Shown here piece after piece: positions 26,700 to 35,491 of a stretch of 64,000 nt of DNA. Positions within the stretch are counted from its first letter, which is position 1, and every line of letters starts with the position of its first letter. A model generated the notes under the pieces. That model saw only the letters and a list, made by a program, of their open reading frames with translations. It did not search any database and was not told the DNA's origin. The DNA is from DASTEQ01 sp040905185. Lineage in GTDB: Bacteria > Chloroflexota > Limnocylindria > QHBO01. The DNA lies in contig JBBDRZ010000003.1 in assembly GCA_040905185.1 (NCBI GenBank), positions 310,001 through 374,000 of the forward strand. The letters are read 5' to 3'. Position numbers and translations under genes: made by a program.

Positions 26700-28163
26700 C
26701 TAGTCTGCAAGAGAGAGTGTCACCATCCTGAGTTCGGTCATGTCCTGAATCGCGTAGCGCGGGCCCTCGCGTCCCCATCCGCTCTGCTTCACCCCACCGA
26801 AGGGCTGGAGTTCTGTTCGGCCTCGGGATGGGCCGTTCACGTTGAGTCCCCCCACCCTGATTTGGCGGGCCGCCAGAATAGCGATGTCAAGAGACCGGGT
26901 GAAAATCCCGGCCTGCAAGCCCCAAGGACTATCGTTGGCTGCGTGGAAGGCACCCTCGATGTCATCGTAGGGCAGGATCGCGAGAGTTGGCCCGAATACC
27001 TCTTCGCAAACAATTCGATCGTCGGGACGCACGCCAGTCAAAATCGTGGGCCTAAGGGCAGCCCCCGTCCGCCGGCCGCCACTTTCGACTTTCGCGCCGC
27101 GGTTCACCGCCTCTTTGATCAGAGTGGAGACGCGTCGGGCGGCGCTTTCAGAGACGAGCGTTCCGATCTCCGTCGCCTCGTCCCGAGGATCGCCCATGCG
27201 CAGCGACTCGGTGCGAGCCACCAAGAGTTCTAGTAATGGTTCGATTACCGAGACGTGCACGTAGAGCCTCTGAACAGAACCGCATGACTGGCCGGCAAGG
27301 CCGAAGGCCCCAGGAACAATGCCATCGGCCGCGCGGTTCAGATTCGCGTCCGAATGCACGATCGTCGCTGAATTCCCACCGAGTTCCAGTACCGTCCTCT
27401 TGAGACCTGCCGTGGCGAGGATCCTTCTGGCGGTAGTGCCTCCGCCTGTAAAGCTGACCAAATCCACCATCGGGTGACCTACAAGGGCTTCTCCGGCTCC
27501 TCCTCCTCCATGGATGAGCTGGAGCGCGCCGGGTGGTACACCGGCCGCGATCGCCGCCTCGACCAACCCTTGGCTAACGAGGGCGCCTTCAAAGGGTGCC
27601 TTGAGCACCACACTGTTCCCGGCAGCGAGCGCCGGGCCCAACTTGTGACATGCGAGAACGAGAGGGGCATTGAAGGGATAGATAGCGGCGACCACGCCCA
27701 CGGGTACGCGAAGGGTGAAACCAATCCGCCGCGGGTCCCCTGGGACCGCGTCCAGAGGGATGACCTCTCCGCTGATGCGCTTGGCTTCCTCAGCCGACAG
27801 TTCGAGGGCCTGAACTGCCCGACCGACCTCTGTGCGGCACTCGGTGATCGGGCGTCCCGTCTGGGCCACCATCGACATGGCTAAGGAGTCCGTCCGCTGC
27901 TTCACCTCGCCCGCCACTCGCCAGAGGAGAGCAGCCCGCTCGTGCGCCGGCATACTTGCCATAGTTCGGGCTTCCGCAGCCGCTGCTCGCACGGCGGAGT
28001 CGACCAAGGCCGGTGAGGCGCGGCAGACGCGCGCTACCCCTAGCCGAGTGTATGGATCGCGGGCGACTTTAGTCGACGTCGTTTCATGCCAACGACCGGC
28101 GACGTACAGGAGGGCCGGAGGCGGGTCTGCGTCGCGGCCCGACTTGAACGGTGCGGAAGTCAT
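26700..28163 (-). CDS. NAD(P)-dependent aldehyde dehydrogenase of the sulfonate-like island
   Basis: A 487-residue ALDH oxidising an aldehyde to an acid. Landmarks are the catalytic Cys294 in AGQSCGSVQRL, general base Glu260 in VLELGGNS, oxyanion Asn165 in IYPFNAPL and Lys188 in VLKAPFEGA. The GQSCGSVQRLYVH signature places it with semialdehyde, phosphonoacetaldehyde or sulfo-aldehyde-type dehydrogenases rather than betaine aldehyde dehydrogenases; this is a broad judgement. It lies downstream of the IclR gene on the same strand after a 221 bp gap. Codon choice is less GC-extreme than in genes left of 25 kb. The substrate may be the aldehyde made by the aminotransferase at 29243; this is inferred from context. 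Confidence 0.88.
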   Translation of the reverse strand: MTSAPFKSGRDADPPPALLYVAGRWHETTSTKVARDPYTRLGVARVCRASPALVDSAVRAAAAEARTMASMPAHERAALLWRVAGEVKQRTDSLAMSMVAQTGRPITECRTEVGRAVQALELSAEEAKRISGEVIPLDAVPGDPRRIGFTLRVPVGVVAAIYPFNAPLVLACHKLGPALAAGNSVVLKAPFEGALVSQGLVEAAIAAGVPPGALQLIHGGGGAGEALVGHPMVDLVSFTGGGTTARRILATAGLKRTVLELGGNSATIVHSDANLNRAADGIVPGAFGLAGQSCGSVQRLYVHVSVIEPLLELLVARTESLRMGDPRDEATEIGTLVSESAARRVSTLIKEAVNRGAKVESGGRRTGAALRPTILTGVRPDDRIVCEEVFGPTLAILPYDDIEGAFHAANDSPWGLQAGIFTRSLDIAILAARQIRVGGLNVNGPSRGRTELQPFGGVKQSGWGREGPRYAIQDMTELRMVTLSLAD

Positions 28164-28384
28164 GCCAAATAGCCGAGCGGTCTATCTCCGCCCGAAAGGG
28201 GACATCGATCCGGCGCAGCTGCTGATTCCACCACCTGGGACCCAGCAAGCCTCGAGCTCTGATGGCATAGACAGGCACACTGTCCATCCGGGCGCTGGCG
28301 GTAGTGATCGTGTGCCACCTGGCTACCCGCTGGCCTGAAGAAGTCGACGTCCTTCGCCGATTGAAACCCCAGCCATCTTGCTGA

Positions 28385-29158
28385 TCAAGAGGTGAGCGTA
28401 GACGATAGTTCATCCGCAGCGTTTAGCAGTAGTGGCAGCACGTCTCTGGCCCGCGCGTCCGTAAACCTCGTAACGGGTCCTGAAACCCCAATTGCCATTA
28501 CGCCGGAGGGGGTACGCACCGGTGCTGCGATGCTGTGAATACCGGGGACCCGTTCTCCGTGGCTTTCGGCAAAGCCGCTGGCGACGATATGGGAGAGCTG
28601 CCGCTTGAACTCTCGGGACTGACGGCTCGAGGCCCTCCCGTCTCGCCGGGTAACGTCGCCGCCATCGAGGCTACCGAAAGCCACGAGGACCTTGCCGAAA
28701 GCCCCGACCTCGACGGGGAGCGGCGTTCCAATCTCGAAGCGACGACGGAGCTCATGACGACTCTCTTCCTGAGCGACGTGCACGCGATATCGGCCGACGC
28801 GCATGGCGAGCCCAGCCGTTTCCTCGGAGGCGTCCCGTAGCCTTGCCAGATATGGGGCACTCGCAAGAACGGCATCGGGTTGCCGGACAGTCGCGCCGGA
28901 TAGATCGAGGATACGAGGGCCGAGGGAGTACCTCCTCGTAACCTCATTGCGGAGGACGAGGCCCTTCTTCTGCAGTGCCATCAAGAAGCGGTGAACTTGG
29001 CTCTTGTCAAGGCCTGTTTCCGCAGCTATCTGAGTCACCCCGAGTTCGGCGGCCTCTGTGGCCGCGAACGCTAGAAGTACGTCCAGCGCGCGCTCGGCAA
29101 CTTCACTCGACCTGCTAACTGCAGGGCGCAGACCTACCGATTGATGGAGCTGCTCCAT
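28385..29158 (-). CDS. IclR-family transcriptional regulator
   Basis: A 257-residue regulator with an N-terminal winged helix-turn-helix (ERALDVLLAFAATEAAELGVTQIA, ETGLDKSQVHRFLMALQKKG, YSLGPRILDLSG) and a C-terminal GAF-like effector domain. The start is set at ATG 29158 because AAGGA lies six bases upstream; a longer TTG-initiated form at 29200 lacks this. It is divergent from the aminotransferase operon, and the 84 bp intergenic region holds that operon's promoter, so it probably controls both sides. IclR proteins usually bind a pathway intermediate. The effector is unknown. Confidence 0.88.
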   Translation of the reverse strand: MEQLHQSVGLRPAVSRSSEVAERALDVLLAFAATEAAELGVTQIAAETGLDKSQVHRFLMALQKKGLVLRNEVTRRYSLGPRILDLSGATVRQPDAVLASAPYLARLRDASEETAGLAMRVGRYRVHVAQEESRHELRRRFEIGTPLPVEVGAFGKVLVAFGSLDGGDVTRRDGRASSRQSREFKRQLSHIVASGFAESHGERVPGIHSIAAPVRTPSGVMAIGVSGPVTRFTDARARDVLPLLLNAADELSSTLTS

Positions 29159-29204
29159 GAAGGTCCTTATACCGTCTTGCTTGGCATTCGCTCCAGACAA
29201 ATAG

Positions 29205-29233
29205 TTGCCGAGAACACACCACGATTGTACTAT
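29205..29233 (+). promoter_or_regulatory. Predicted sigma-70-like promoter of the aminotransferase operon
   Basis: TTGCCG (29205-29210), a 17 bp spacer and TACTAT (29228-29233). Transcription would begin near 29240, only a few bases before the ATG at 29243, so the mRNA would be leaderless or nearly so. The outermost bases form ATAGT...ACTAT arms, a weak dyad that may serve the divergent IclR regulator. Confidence 0.5.
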
Positions 29234-29242
29234 GGGGAACGA

Positions 29243-30562
29243 ATGTCGGCGGACGACCTCCTGGCATCACTCCATGAAATCCTGAACCGTCACGAGTCTT
29301 CAGCGGCGAAGGATCGTGCAATCCTCCCCAACCCGCCGTTCTTCGTAGGAGGTGAAGGGGCTCGGATTTGGGACACGGCTGGTCGCGAGTACATTGACTT
29401 GTGCTCGGGCGCCGGAGTCAACAGTTCGGGTTACGGGAATAAGGCCGTCAGAGAAGCCGCGGTCGCGCAGCTCTCAGCTGGCCTGAATCACGTCGGGGCG
29501 ATGTTCGTGAGCCCCCCTAAGGCGACCCTCATCGAGGCAATTACGAGCGTGATGCCCTCGGCACTCACGAGGGTGCACCTCACGGTAACTGGCGGCGAGG
29601 CTATCGAAGCAGCCTTGAAGATCGCGCGGATACGCACGGGCCGGCACAACATGATCGCGTTCTGGGGCGCCTATCACGGCCGCCCCCAAGGCGCACTTGG
29701 GCTCACTGCCCACCGAGCCAGCCGCGATCCGATTCTCCCCCTCTCCATAGGGTCGGCTCACTTCCCTTACCCATACCCATATCGCAATCCTTGGGGCTTC
29801 GACCCCACGGATGCGGACCGCATCTGTGAAATGACGCTCAATTACTTGGATGCTGCGCTCGAGAGCCCAGCGTCAGGGCTTTCGCCAACCGCGGCCGTAG
29901 TCGTCGAGCCTATCCAGGGAGTCGGTGGCGTAGTTATTCCTCCAGCCGGATTCCTCTCGGGCCTGCGGGAGATTTGCAGCCGACACGACCTCCTCCTGAT
30001 CATCGACGAGATCTTCTGTGGCTTCGGGAAGACGGGAGCCTGGTTCGGCTTCGAACGCGATGGAGTTGTGCCTGATCTGGTCGTGATTTCCAAGGGCTTC
30101 ACTGGCGGGTTTCCGGTCTCCGCTGTCGTGGGAACTGAAGAGATCATGACCAGCATTCCGCAGGGCGTTCAATCGACCACATTCGAGGGGAACCCGGTCA
30201 TATCAGCTGCTGCGGCGGCAAACATCGAGTACCTCGCCTCTATTGACGCACCGGCACGTGCCCGCGAACTTCACGGTTATATCGAGCGAGCCCTGTCCGA
30301 AATAACTGCGGGCTGCGTGGGAGAGGTGCGCGGAATGGGCGCGATGTGGGGCCTTGAGATTGTCCATCCAGGGTCGACGGCGCCCGACTCGCATCGGGCC
30401 AAACAAGTCCAAGCTGACTCGCTGAGAAACGGTGTCTTGACGTACCTGGGCGGCTACTACGGGAACGTCGTGGGCCTGATACCGCCTCTCGTGGCGAGTA
30501 GGGATGACATCGACGAGGGCGTCAGCCGCGTTAGCGCGGCAATTGTAAATAACGCTGAATAG
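29243..30562 (+). CDS. Class III PLP-dependent aminotransferase (GSA/GABA/taurine transaminase superfamily)
   Basis: A 439-residue fold-type I PLP enzyme starting MSADDLLASLHEIL at ATG 29243. PLP-contact residues are visible: TGGEAIEAALKIAR, WGAYHGRPQGALG, Asp255 in LLIIDEIFCGFGKTG, and Schiff-base Lys284 in VVISKGFTGGFPVSA. It should transfer an amino group from an omega-amino compound to a keto acid, giving an aldehyde or ketone. The 3' end (YYGNVVGLIPPLVAS) is also reminiscent of dialkylglycine-decarboxylase-like members, so decarboxylating transamination cannot be excluded. It is the first gene of the island's main operon; its stop overlaps the next start (TAGTG). Confidence 0.88.
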   Translation: MSADDLLASLHEILNRHESSAAKDRAILPNPPFFVGGEGARIWDTAGREYIDLCSGAGVNSSGYGNKAVREAAVAQLSAGLNHVGAMFVSPPKATLIEAITSVMPSALTRVHLTVTGGEAIEAALKIARIRTGRHNMIAFWGAYHGRPQGALGLTAHRASRDPILPLSIGSAHFPYPYPYRNPWGFDPTDADRICEMTLNYLDAALESPASGLSPTAAVVVEPIQGVGGVVIPPAGFLSGLREICSRHDLLLIIDEIFCGFGKTGAWFGFERDGVVPDLVVISKGFTGGFPVSAVVGTEEIMTSIPQGVQSTTFEGNPVISAAAAANIEYLASIDAPARARELHGYIERALSEITAGCVGEVRGMGAMWGLEIVHPGSTAPDSHRAKQVQADSLRNGVLTYLGGYYGNVVGLIPPLVASRDDIDEGVSRVSAAIVNNAE

Positions 30563-32631
30563 TGGGCCACCCGGGCAACACCACCATTCACCGCGGCACA
30601 CGCTTCGCTGTCGATATCGGCGGAACTTTTACCGATGCGGTCGCCCTGCTGCCCGACGGCTCCATCGTGTCAGAGAAAGTCCTAACCACTGCAGATCCCG
30701 CCGAGGGCTTCCTCGCCGGGATAGGACTACTGATGACCCGCTATGGCATCGCCGGTAATGACGTCGTGGAAGTGCTGCACGCCACGACGCTGGGCACCAA
30801 CCTCATTCTGGAGCGTGGGGGCAGAGATGTCGCACTTCTCGTCACGGAAGGCTTCCGGGATGTGCTTGAAATCGGTCGTGCCGTCCGCTATCGCATGTAC
30901 GACATCGCCATGGCCAAGCCCGCGCCCCTTGTGCCGCGGTCGCGAATTTGGGAAGTCAACGAGCGAATCAGCGCAGATGGGACCGTGGTCCGACCGTTGG
31001 ACCGCGTCCGGGTTGGAGCGATCGCGCGAGCTTGGCGAAGAAGGGGCATCAAGAGCGCAGCTGTTGCGTTCCTGCATTCGTACGCGTTTCCGGAGCACGA
31101 GATCTTGGCATCCGCGATCTTGCGGGACGTGTATCCGGATCTGTCTGTGACGATCTCGTCTGAGCTCACAAACCAGGCACGCGAGTACGAGCGGACGAAC
31201 ACGGCACTTGTCAACGCCTACGTGGCGCCAACCCTCGCGGGTTATCTGTCTCGGCTCAAGGCGGGTCTCGATGGTCTAGGAATCGACGCACCCATCGAAG
31301 TGATGCAATCAAGCGGCGGGCTCGCAAGTCCAGAGATTGCAGCCAAACTCGCCGTCCGAACCCTGGAGTCCGGACCCGCGGCTGGCGTCTTGATGGCTGC
31401 CTCGGTATCGCAGCGTACTAGATCAGATGCCATATCCCTCGATATGGGCGGCACGACCACAAAGGCCGCCCCGATCATCGGGGGAATGCCAAACATCGTC
31501 CACGAAATGGAACTGGGCCGCTCTGAATTGCGTGCCGGCAGCGGACTCCCAGTAATTATCCCTACGTGTGACCTAGTTGAGATCGGTACCGGCGGCGGCA
31601 GCATCGCTTCAGTTGAATTCGGCACTCTTCGCGTCGGTCCTCGAAGTGCCGGGGCAAATCCGGGTCCGGCCTGCTACTCACGGGGCGGCACTGAGGCCAC
31701 CCTGACCGACGCTAACCTAGTGCTTGGCTACATCAGTGCGGCTGGTCTTGCCGCTGGGAAACTTCCTTTGGACACCGCCGCAGCAGCTCGTGTACTCCAG
31801 CGCCTCGGGTCACAGCTAGGCATCAACATGGTTGACGCTGCTTGGGGCGTTCACGCACTCGCAACACTCCACATGGAGCATGCGATACGTCTCGTTTCGA
31901 TTGATCGCGGTCTGGATCCGCGAGATCTCGCCCTCATCTGTTTTGGTGGAGCAGGACCAATTCATGGTTGTCGGGTTGCCCGATCGCTCGGAATCCGCAC
32001 GGTCATAGTGCCCGCCGCGCCCGGGACAGGCTCAGCGGTGGGGTTGTTGTACGCCGATCAGTCGGTCGAATTGAGCGCGACCCAGCCGCTACGGGCCAAC
32101 GAACCGAACGGGCCTCAAGTGATGTCTCGGGTCTTCGCGGAGTTGGAAGAACGTGCCGAAGGCCTCGTCGCATCGCTTGGTCTTCGGGATGCGCGCCTCC
32201 ATCGGGCCGTCGGCGCTCGTTTCGTCGGCCAAGGCGACGAGATGCAGTTGACGCTCAGGCCTGGGGACGACTCCTCAAGCATCGAGGAGGCGTTTCGTGC
32301 CCGATACAGCGCGCTCTATGAAGCTCCCACAGATCAAGATGTGGAGTTCGTTACCTGGTACGTCCAACTCAGGGCGGCCAGGAGGCGTAACGTGGCCATT
32401 GCTGCGTTCGCGAGTGAGGAAGCGCTCGCAATCGAGCCTCGAGCCCTTTTCATGCCCGAGACCGGCGAGCGCGAAATCCAGCCAATCAGGCGCTCCGCCA
32501 TCTCGGCGGGCGAGTCGGTCATTGGTCCAACGATCATCCAGGAGCCGCACACCGCTGTCGTACTCTTGCCCGGAGACTCTGCGCACGTCGCCGATTCTGG
32601 TGAACTGCTCATAGAGATCGCGCAGTCGTGA
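30562..32631 (+). CDS. HyuA-type hydantoinase/oxoprolinase/acetone-carboxylase beta-like subunit
   Basis: A 689-residue ASKHA-fold ATPase subunit. It begins with RFAVDIGGTFTDAVAL and continues with ATTLGTNLILERGG, EYERTNTALVNAYVAPTL, MQSSGGLASPEIA, LESGPAAGVLMAAS, SLDMGGTTTKAAPI and CFGGAGPIHGCRVARSLG, all standard HyuA segments. Partnered with HyuB, this family uses ATP to activate a carbonyl by phosphorylation, hydrolysing N-methylhydantoin or 5-oxoproline or carboxylating ketones. The GTG start overlaps the aminotransferase stop. Which reaction occurs here is unknown; the context of a ComA-like and a PK-like protein is not one I associate with known HyuAB operons. Confidence 0.9.
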   Translation: MGHPGNTTIHRGTRFAVDIGGTFTDAVALLPDGSIVSEKVLTTADPAEGFLAGIGLLMTRYGIAGNDVVEVLHATTLGTNLILERGGRDVALLVTEGFRDVLEIGRAVRYRMYDIAMAKPAPLVPRSRIWEVNERISADGTVVRPLDRVRVGAIARAWRRRGIKSAAVAFLHSYAFPEHEILASAILRDVYPDLSVTISSELTNQAREYERTNTALVNAYVAPTLAGYLSRLKAGLDGLGIDAPIEVMQSSGGLASPEIAAKLAVRTLESGPAAGVLMAASVSQRTRSDAISLDMGGTTTKAAPIIGGMPNIVHEMELGRSELRAGSGLPVIIPTCDLVEIGTGGGSIASVEFGTLRVGPRSAGANPGPACYSRGGTEATLTDANLVLGYISAAGLAAGKLPLDTAAAARVLQRLGSQLGINMVDAAWGVHALATLHMEHAIRLVSIDRGLDPRDLALICFGGAGPIHGCRVARSLGIRTVIVPAAPGTGSAVGLLYADQSVELSATQPLRANEPNGPQVMSRVFAELEERAEGLVASLGLRDARLHRAVGARFVGQGDEMQLTLRPGDDSSSIEEAFRARYSALYEAPTDQDVEFVTWYVQLRAARRRNVAIAAFASEEALAIEPRALFMPETGEREIQPIRRSAISAGESVIGPTIIQEPHTAVVLLPGDSAHVADSGELLIEIAQS

Positions 32632-34286
32632 CGGATGAACTTTCACTCACAGTAATTTGGGGCCGGCTAGTCGCGATCGCCGAGCAAATGGGTCGCGTAG
32701 TCCAGCGAACCGCTTACTCCGAGTCGATCCGGGAGGGCCGAGACTTCTCCATAGGGTTGTTCTCGGCAGATGGTCAATTGCTGGCCCAGGCCGATCTCAG
32801 CCCGGGACACCTGGGCGCAATGCCACATGTTGTCCAGAATTGCCTGGCCGAATACCCTCCCGAGACCCTGAAGGAGGGCGACGTGGTCGTCCTTAACGAC
32901 TCCTTCCTGGGTTCCGGCCACTTGCCCGATTTTTTCTGTCTCTCGCCGGTCACGCTCGGAGACCGGAAGATCGGGTATGTAGTTTCGTCTGCTCATCTCC
33001 TCGACGTCGGCGGACCAAGGCCCGGAAGCCAGGCCATCGAAGGCGTGGACAACATGTATTCCGAGGGTCTCAGGCTGCCACCGGTGCGCCTTTTCGATTC
33101 GGGGCTCCTCAATAACGAGCTCGCCCGGGTCATAGCTGCCAACAGCCGCGTACCTGCGAAAGTTCTGGGAGATCTCGCATCGATGAGGGGCGCGTTGCAC
33201 GTAGGCGCCCAGCACTTTCGCGAGTTGCGCACGCGCTACGGGCTCAAGACGACTGAGGCCGTCTTTAACGCGATTTTGGATCGCTCGGAAGAAGCAGTGC
33301 GTAGCGAGCTCGATCGACTCCCCCGAGGCCGCTTCCGGTTCGTGGACTTCCTAGATGATGTCGGTGCACGAACACCGCCTGTAAGGATGGAAGTCGAGGT
33401 CACAATTGCCGATCGCGAAATCACCTACGATTTCAGCGGCTCCGATCCTCAGACGCCTTCGGCAATAAACAGCCCGCTCTCATTCACCCGCGCGTTCTGC
33501 TACTGGGCAACCAAGGCGATAACGGTAGGGAACGCCCTCCCCCAGAACAGCGGGCAACTGCGGCCGATTCGGGTCCACGCACCGCAGGGTTCATTCTTCA
33601 ACCCCCAGCCACCGGCCGCGTCTGGTGGAAGGGCGCTCCTAAACCAACGCATTGTCGAGCTTATTTTTGGTGCACTAGCGGCTGCCATACCCGAACGAGT
33701 CACAGCAGCAAGCGGCCAGTGGAGCAACCCAACTCTAGGCGGGATCGATCCACGCACTGGACAAGCCTTCGTCTTCTATGACTACACCGTAGGCGGGGTG
33801 GGCGCTCGGCTCACGAGCGACGGCGTCAATGCGCTGTCTCCCGTGTTCTCCCTTCAGAACATCCCTGTCGAGGTTCAGGAAGCGAATTACCCGCTGCGGA
33901 TCGAACGACTGGAACTGATGACTGACAGTGGCGGCCCGGGAGAGCACCGCGGTGGCCTGTCCGTGAGAAAGGACTTGCGGATTCTTGCTGATGACGTCGA
34001 GTTGTCGTGTCTAACCGATCGGGCGAAGTATGCCGCGTTTGGCGTCATGGGTGGCAAATTTGGAACCGCGAGCAAGATCGTATTGAACCCTGGGAGAGGT
34101 GAGCGGCGGCTGCACTCCAAGGGGAGTTACCGCCTCAAAGCTGGAGACGTAGTGAGCTTCCGGGGATCGGGAAGCGGAGGCTTCGGGTCACCGCGTCGTC
34201 GTTCTCGCCAAAGCGTTGAAGACGATCTGCGGGAAGGCTATGTCTCGCGGGCCGCCGCAAGGGCCGTGTACGGACTGGATGTATGA
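32628..34286 (+). CDS. HyuB-type hydantoinase/oxoprolinase/acetone-carboxylase alpha-like subunit
   Basis: A 552-residue partner of the preceding gene, overlapping it by four bases (GTGA). HyuB landmarks are LVAIAEQMGRVVQRTAYSES, EGRDFSIGLFSADGQLLAQ, HLGAMPHVVQNCLAEYP, LNDSFLGSGHLPDFFCLSPV and GPGEHRGGLSVRKDL. Together with HyuA it would form a heteromeric ATP-dependent amidohydrolase or carboxylase. Length and motif order are normal. No third, zinc-binding acetone-carboxylase gamma-type subunit is seen, which argues for hydrolysis rather than acetone-type carboxylation. Confidence 0.9.
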   Translation: MTDELSLTVIWGRLVAIAEQMGRVVQRTAYSESIREGRDFSIGLFSADGQLLAQADLSPGHLGAMPHVVQNCLAEYPPETLKEGDVVVLNDSFLGSGHLPDFFCLSPVTLGDRKIGYVVSSAHLLDVGGPRPGSQAIEGVDNMYSEGLRLPPVRLFDSGLLNNELARVIAANSRVPAKVLGDLASMRGALHVGAQHFRELRTRYGLKTTEAVFNAILDRSEEAVRSELDRLPRGRFRFVDFLDDVGARTPPVRMEVEVTIADREITYDFSGSDPQTPSAINSPLSFTRAFCYWATKAITVGNALPQNSGQLRPIRVHAPQGSFFNPQPPAASGGRALLNQRIVELIFGALAAAIPERVTAASGQWSNPTLGGIDPRTGQAFVFYDYTVGGVGARLTSDGVNALSPVFSLQNIPVEVQEANYPLRIERLELMTDSGGPGEHRGGLSVRKDLRILADDVELSCLTDRAKYAAFGVMGGKFGTASKIVLNPGRGERRLHSKGSYRLKAGDVVSFRGSGSGGFGSPRRRSRQSVEDDLREGYVSRAAARAVYGLDV

Positions 34287-35491
34287 GTCCCTCGGGCCGG
34301 AGGGAATTCAGCGAACGCTTTACAAAGCTGCACGTAACTGTCGGACCTAGCACGCGAACGCTGGAGACTCTTCACGAGCTCATTGCGGCCGGCGCGAACG
34401 GCTTCCGGGTCAATTCTTCCCACACTGATGCAGCGGGAGTTGGTGATTGGGTAGGTCTCATATCGAGAGCCCGCAATGAATCTGGAAAAGCGTTAACGAT
34501 TCGTCTGGACGTCGAAGGCCCCCGAGTAAGGTGCTCCCCGAATACTGAAAGGCTCACCGTTGGGCCGGGAGATGTCTTGGCATTTGCCGAGGATCGATCG
34601 ATTGCAGCGGATGTGTACCTATCAAGGAGGGGGGCTCTCAAGCAGATCCTCGAAGACGACGTAATCGAAGTGAATCGGGGCGCGGTTGGACTCAGAGTCC
34701 TCTCAACCGGAAGGGTGACCCGCCTCGAGGCCGTCAATGCCGGGGAAATCGGCGTGAACTGCGCATTTGCGCTCCGAGGACGCCTGCTGGATCTGCCATT
34801 CCCTTCGCGACGGGATCGCGCCGACATGACAGCGGGCATTCGGGCGGGCGTAGACCTTATCGGTCTTTCATGCATATCGTCAGTCGAAGAAATTGAGCGG
34901 GCCCGCGCTCATATTGGGGTCTTGGGATCCCGCGTGCGCTTATTGGCAAAGATCGAAACTGCCGAAGCCTTGGGGTCTCTATCCGACATCGTTGCTACCG
35001 CGGATGCTGTCAGCATTTCGCGAGGCGACCTCGACACAGTAGTAATCCCCGCCCAACGACCGTCGACGATCGCGCGAATCGCCAGCGAGGCTCGAAAAGC
35101 TGGCAGGCCGGTGCAGGTCGCGGGTCGCGTCCTCGGCGACTGGAATGCCACGGGGTACGTCTCGTCGGAGGTGGTGGCCGACCTGTGGTCGCTGCTCGAG
35201 CTGGAAGTCGACGGCCTCTCGCTGTCGGACGAGACGGCGATTAGCCGTAACCCTGTTGAGGCGGTTCAGGCCCTCGACCGCGTGGTTCGGCGTTGGGAGC
35301 GCACACACGTGCAAGGCCTCTCCCGGTCACGCACCTCGGCCGCTGATGTCGACTCAGCCCTGGCATTGTCACGGGCCCGTATTCCGATGTTCACCACCTT
35401 CGCAACACCTAAGGAGGATTCTGGCTGGCTGAACCTGCACTGGGGATTTCCCCGTGACACGAATGGGCATATTGAAAGGCACGAACTATGA
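34283..35491 (+). CDS. Pyruvate-kinase-like protein lacking the regulatory C-terminal domain
   Basis: A 402-residue protein with only the barrel and B-domain parts of pyruvate kinase. Retained residues are Arg42/Asn44/Ser46/His47 (FRVNSSH for RLNFSH), Asp76 in LDVEGP (for LDTKGP), Lys223 and Glu225 in LLAKIETAEAL, and Asp249 in ISRGDLD, that is the phosphate, K+ and Mg ligands. Changed are the DTKGP Thr-Lys pair, now Val-Glu, and the ATQML segment, which reads AGRVL, so the Thr thought to aid enolate protonation (Thr328 in rabbit enzyme, recalled) is Gly281. The allosteric C domain is absent. It overlaps hyuB and the ComA-like gene (ATGA both sides). It may phosphorylate an alpha-hydroxy acid or use PEP; function unproven. 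Confidence 0.8.
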   Translation: MSPSGRREFSERFTKLHVTVGPSTRTLETLHELIAAGANGFRVNSSHTDAAGVGDWVGLISRARNESGKALTIRLDVEGPRVRCSPNTERLTVGPGDVLAFAEDRSIAADVYLSRRGALKQILEDDVIEVNRGAVGLRVLSTGRVTRLEAVNAGEIGVNCAFALRGRLLDLPFPSRRDRADMTAGIRAGVDLIGLSCISSVEEIERARAHIGVLGSRVRLLAKIETAEALGSLSDIVATADAVSISRGDLDTVVIPAQRPSTIARIASEARKAGRPVQVAGRVLGDWNATGYVSSEVVADLWSLLELEVDGLSLSDETAISRNPVEAVQALDRVVRRWERTHVQGLSRSRTSAADVDSALALSRARIPMFTTFATPKEDSGWLNLHWGFPRDTNGHIERHEL

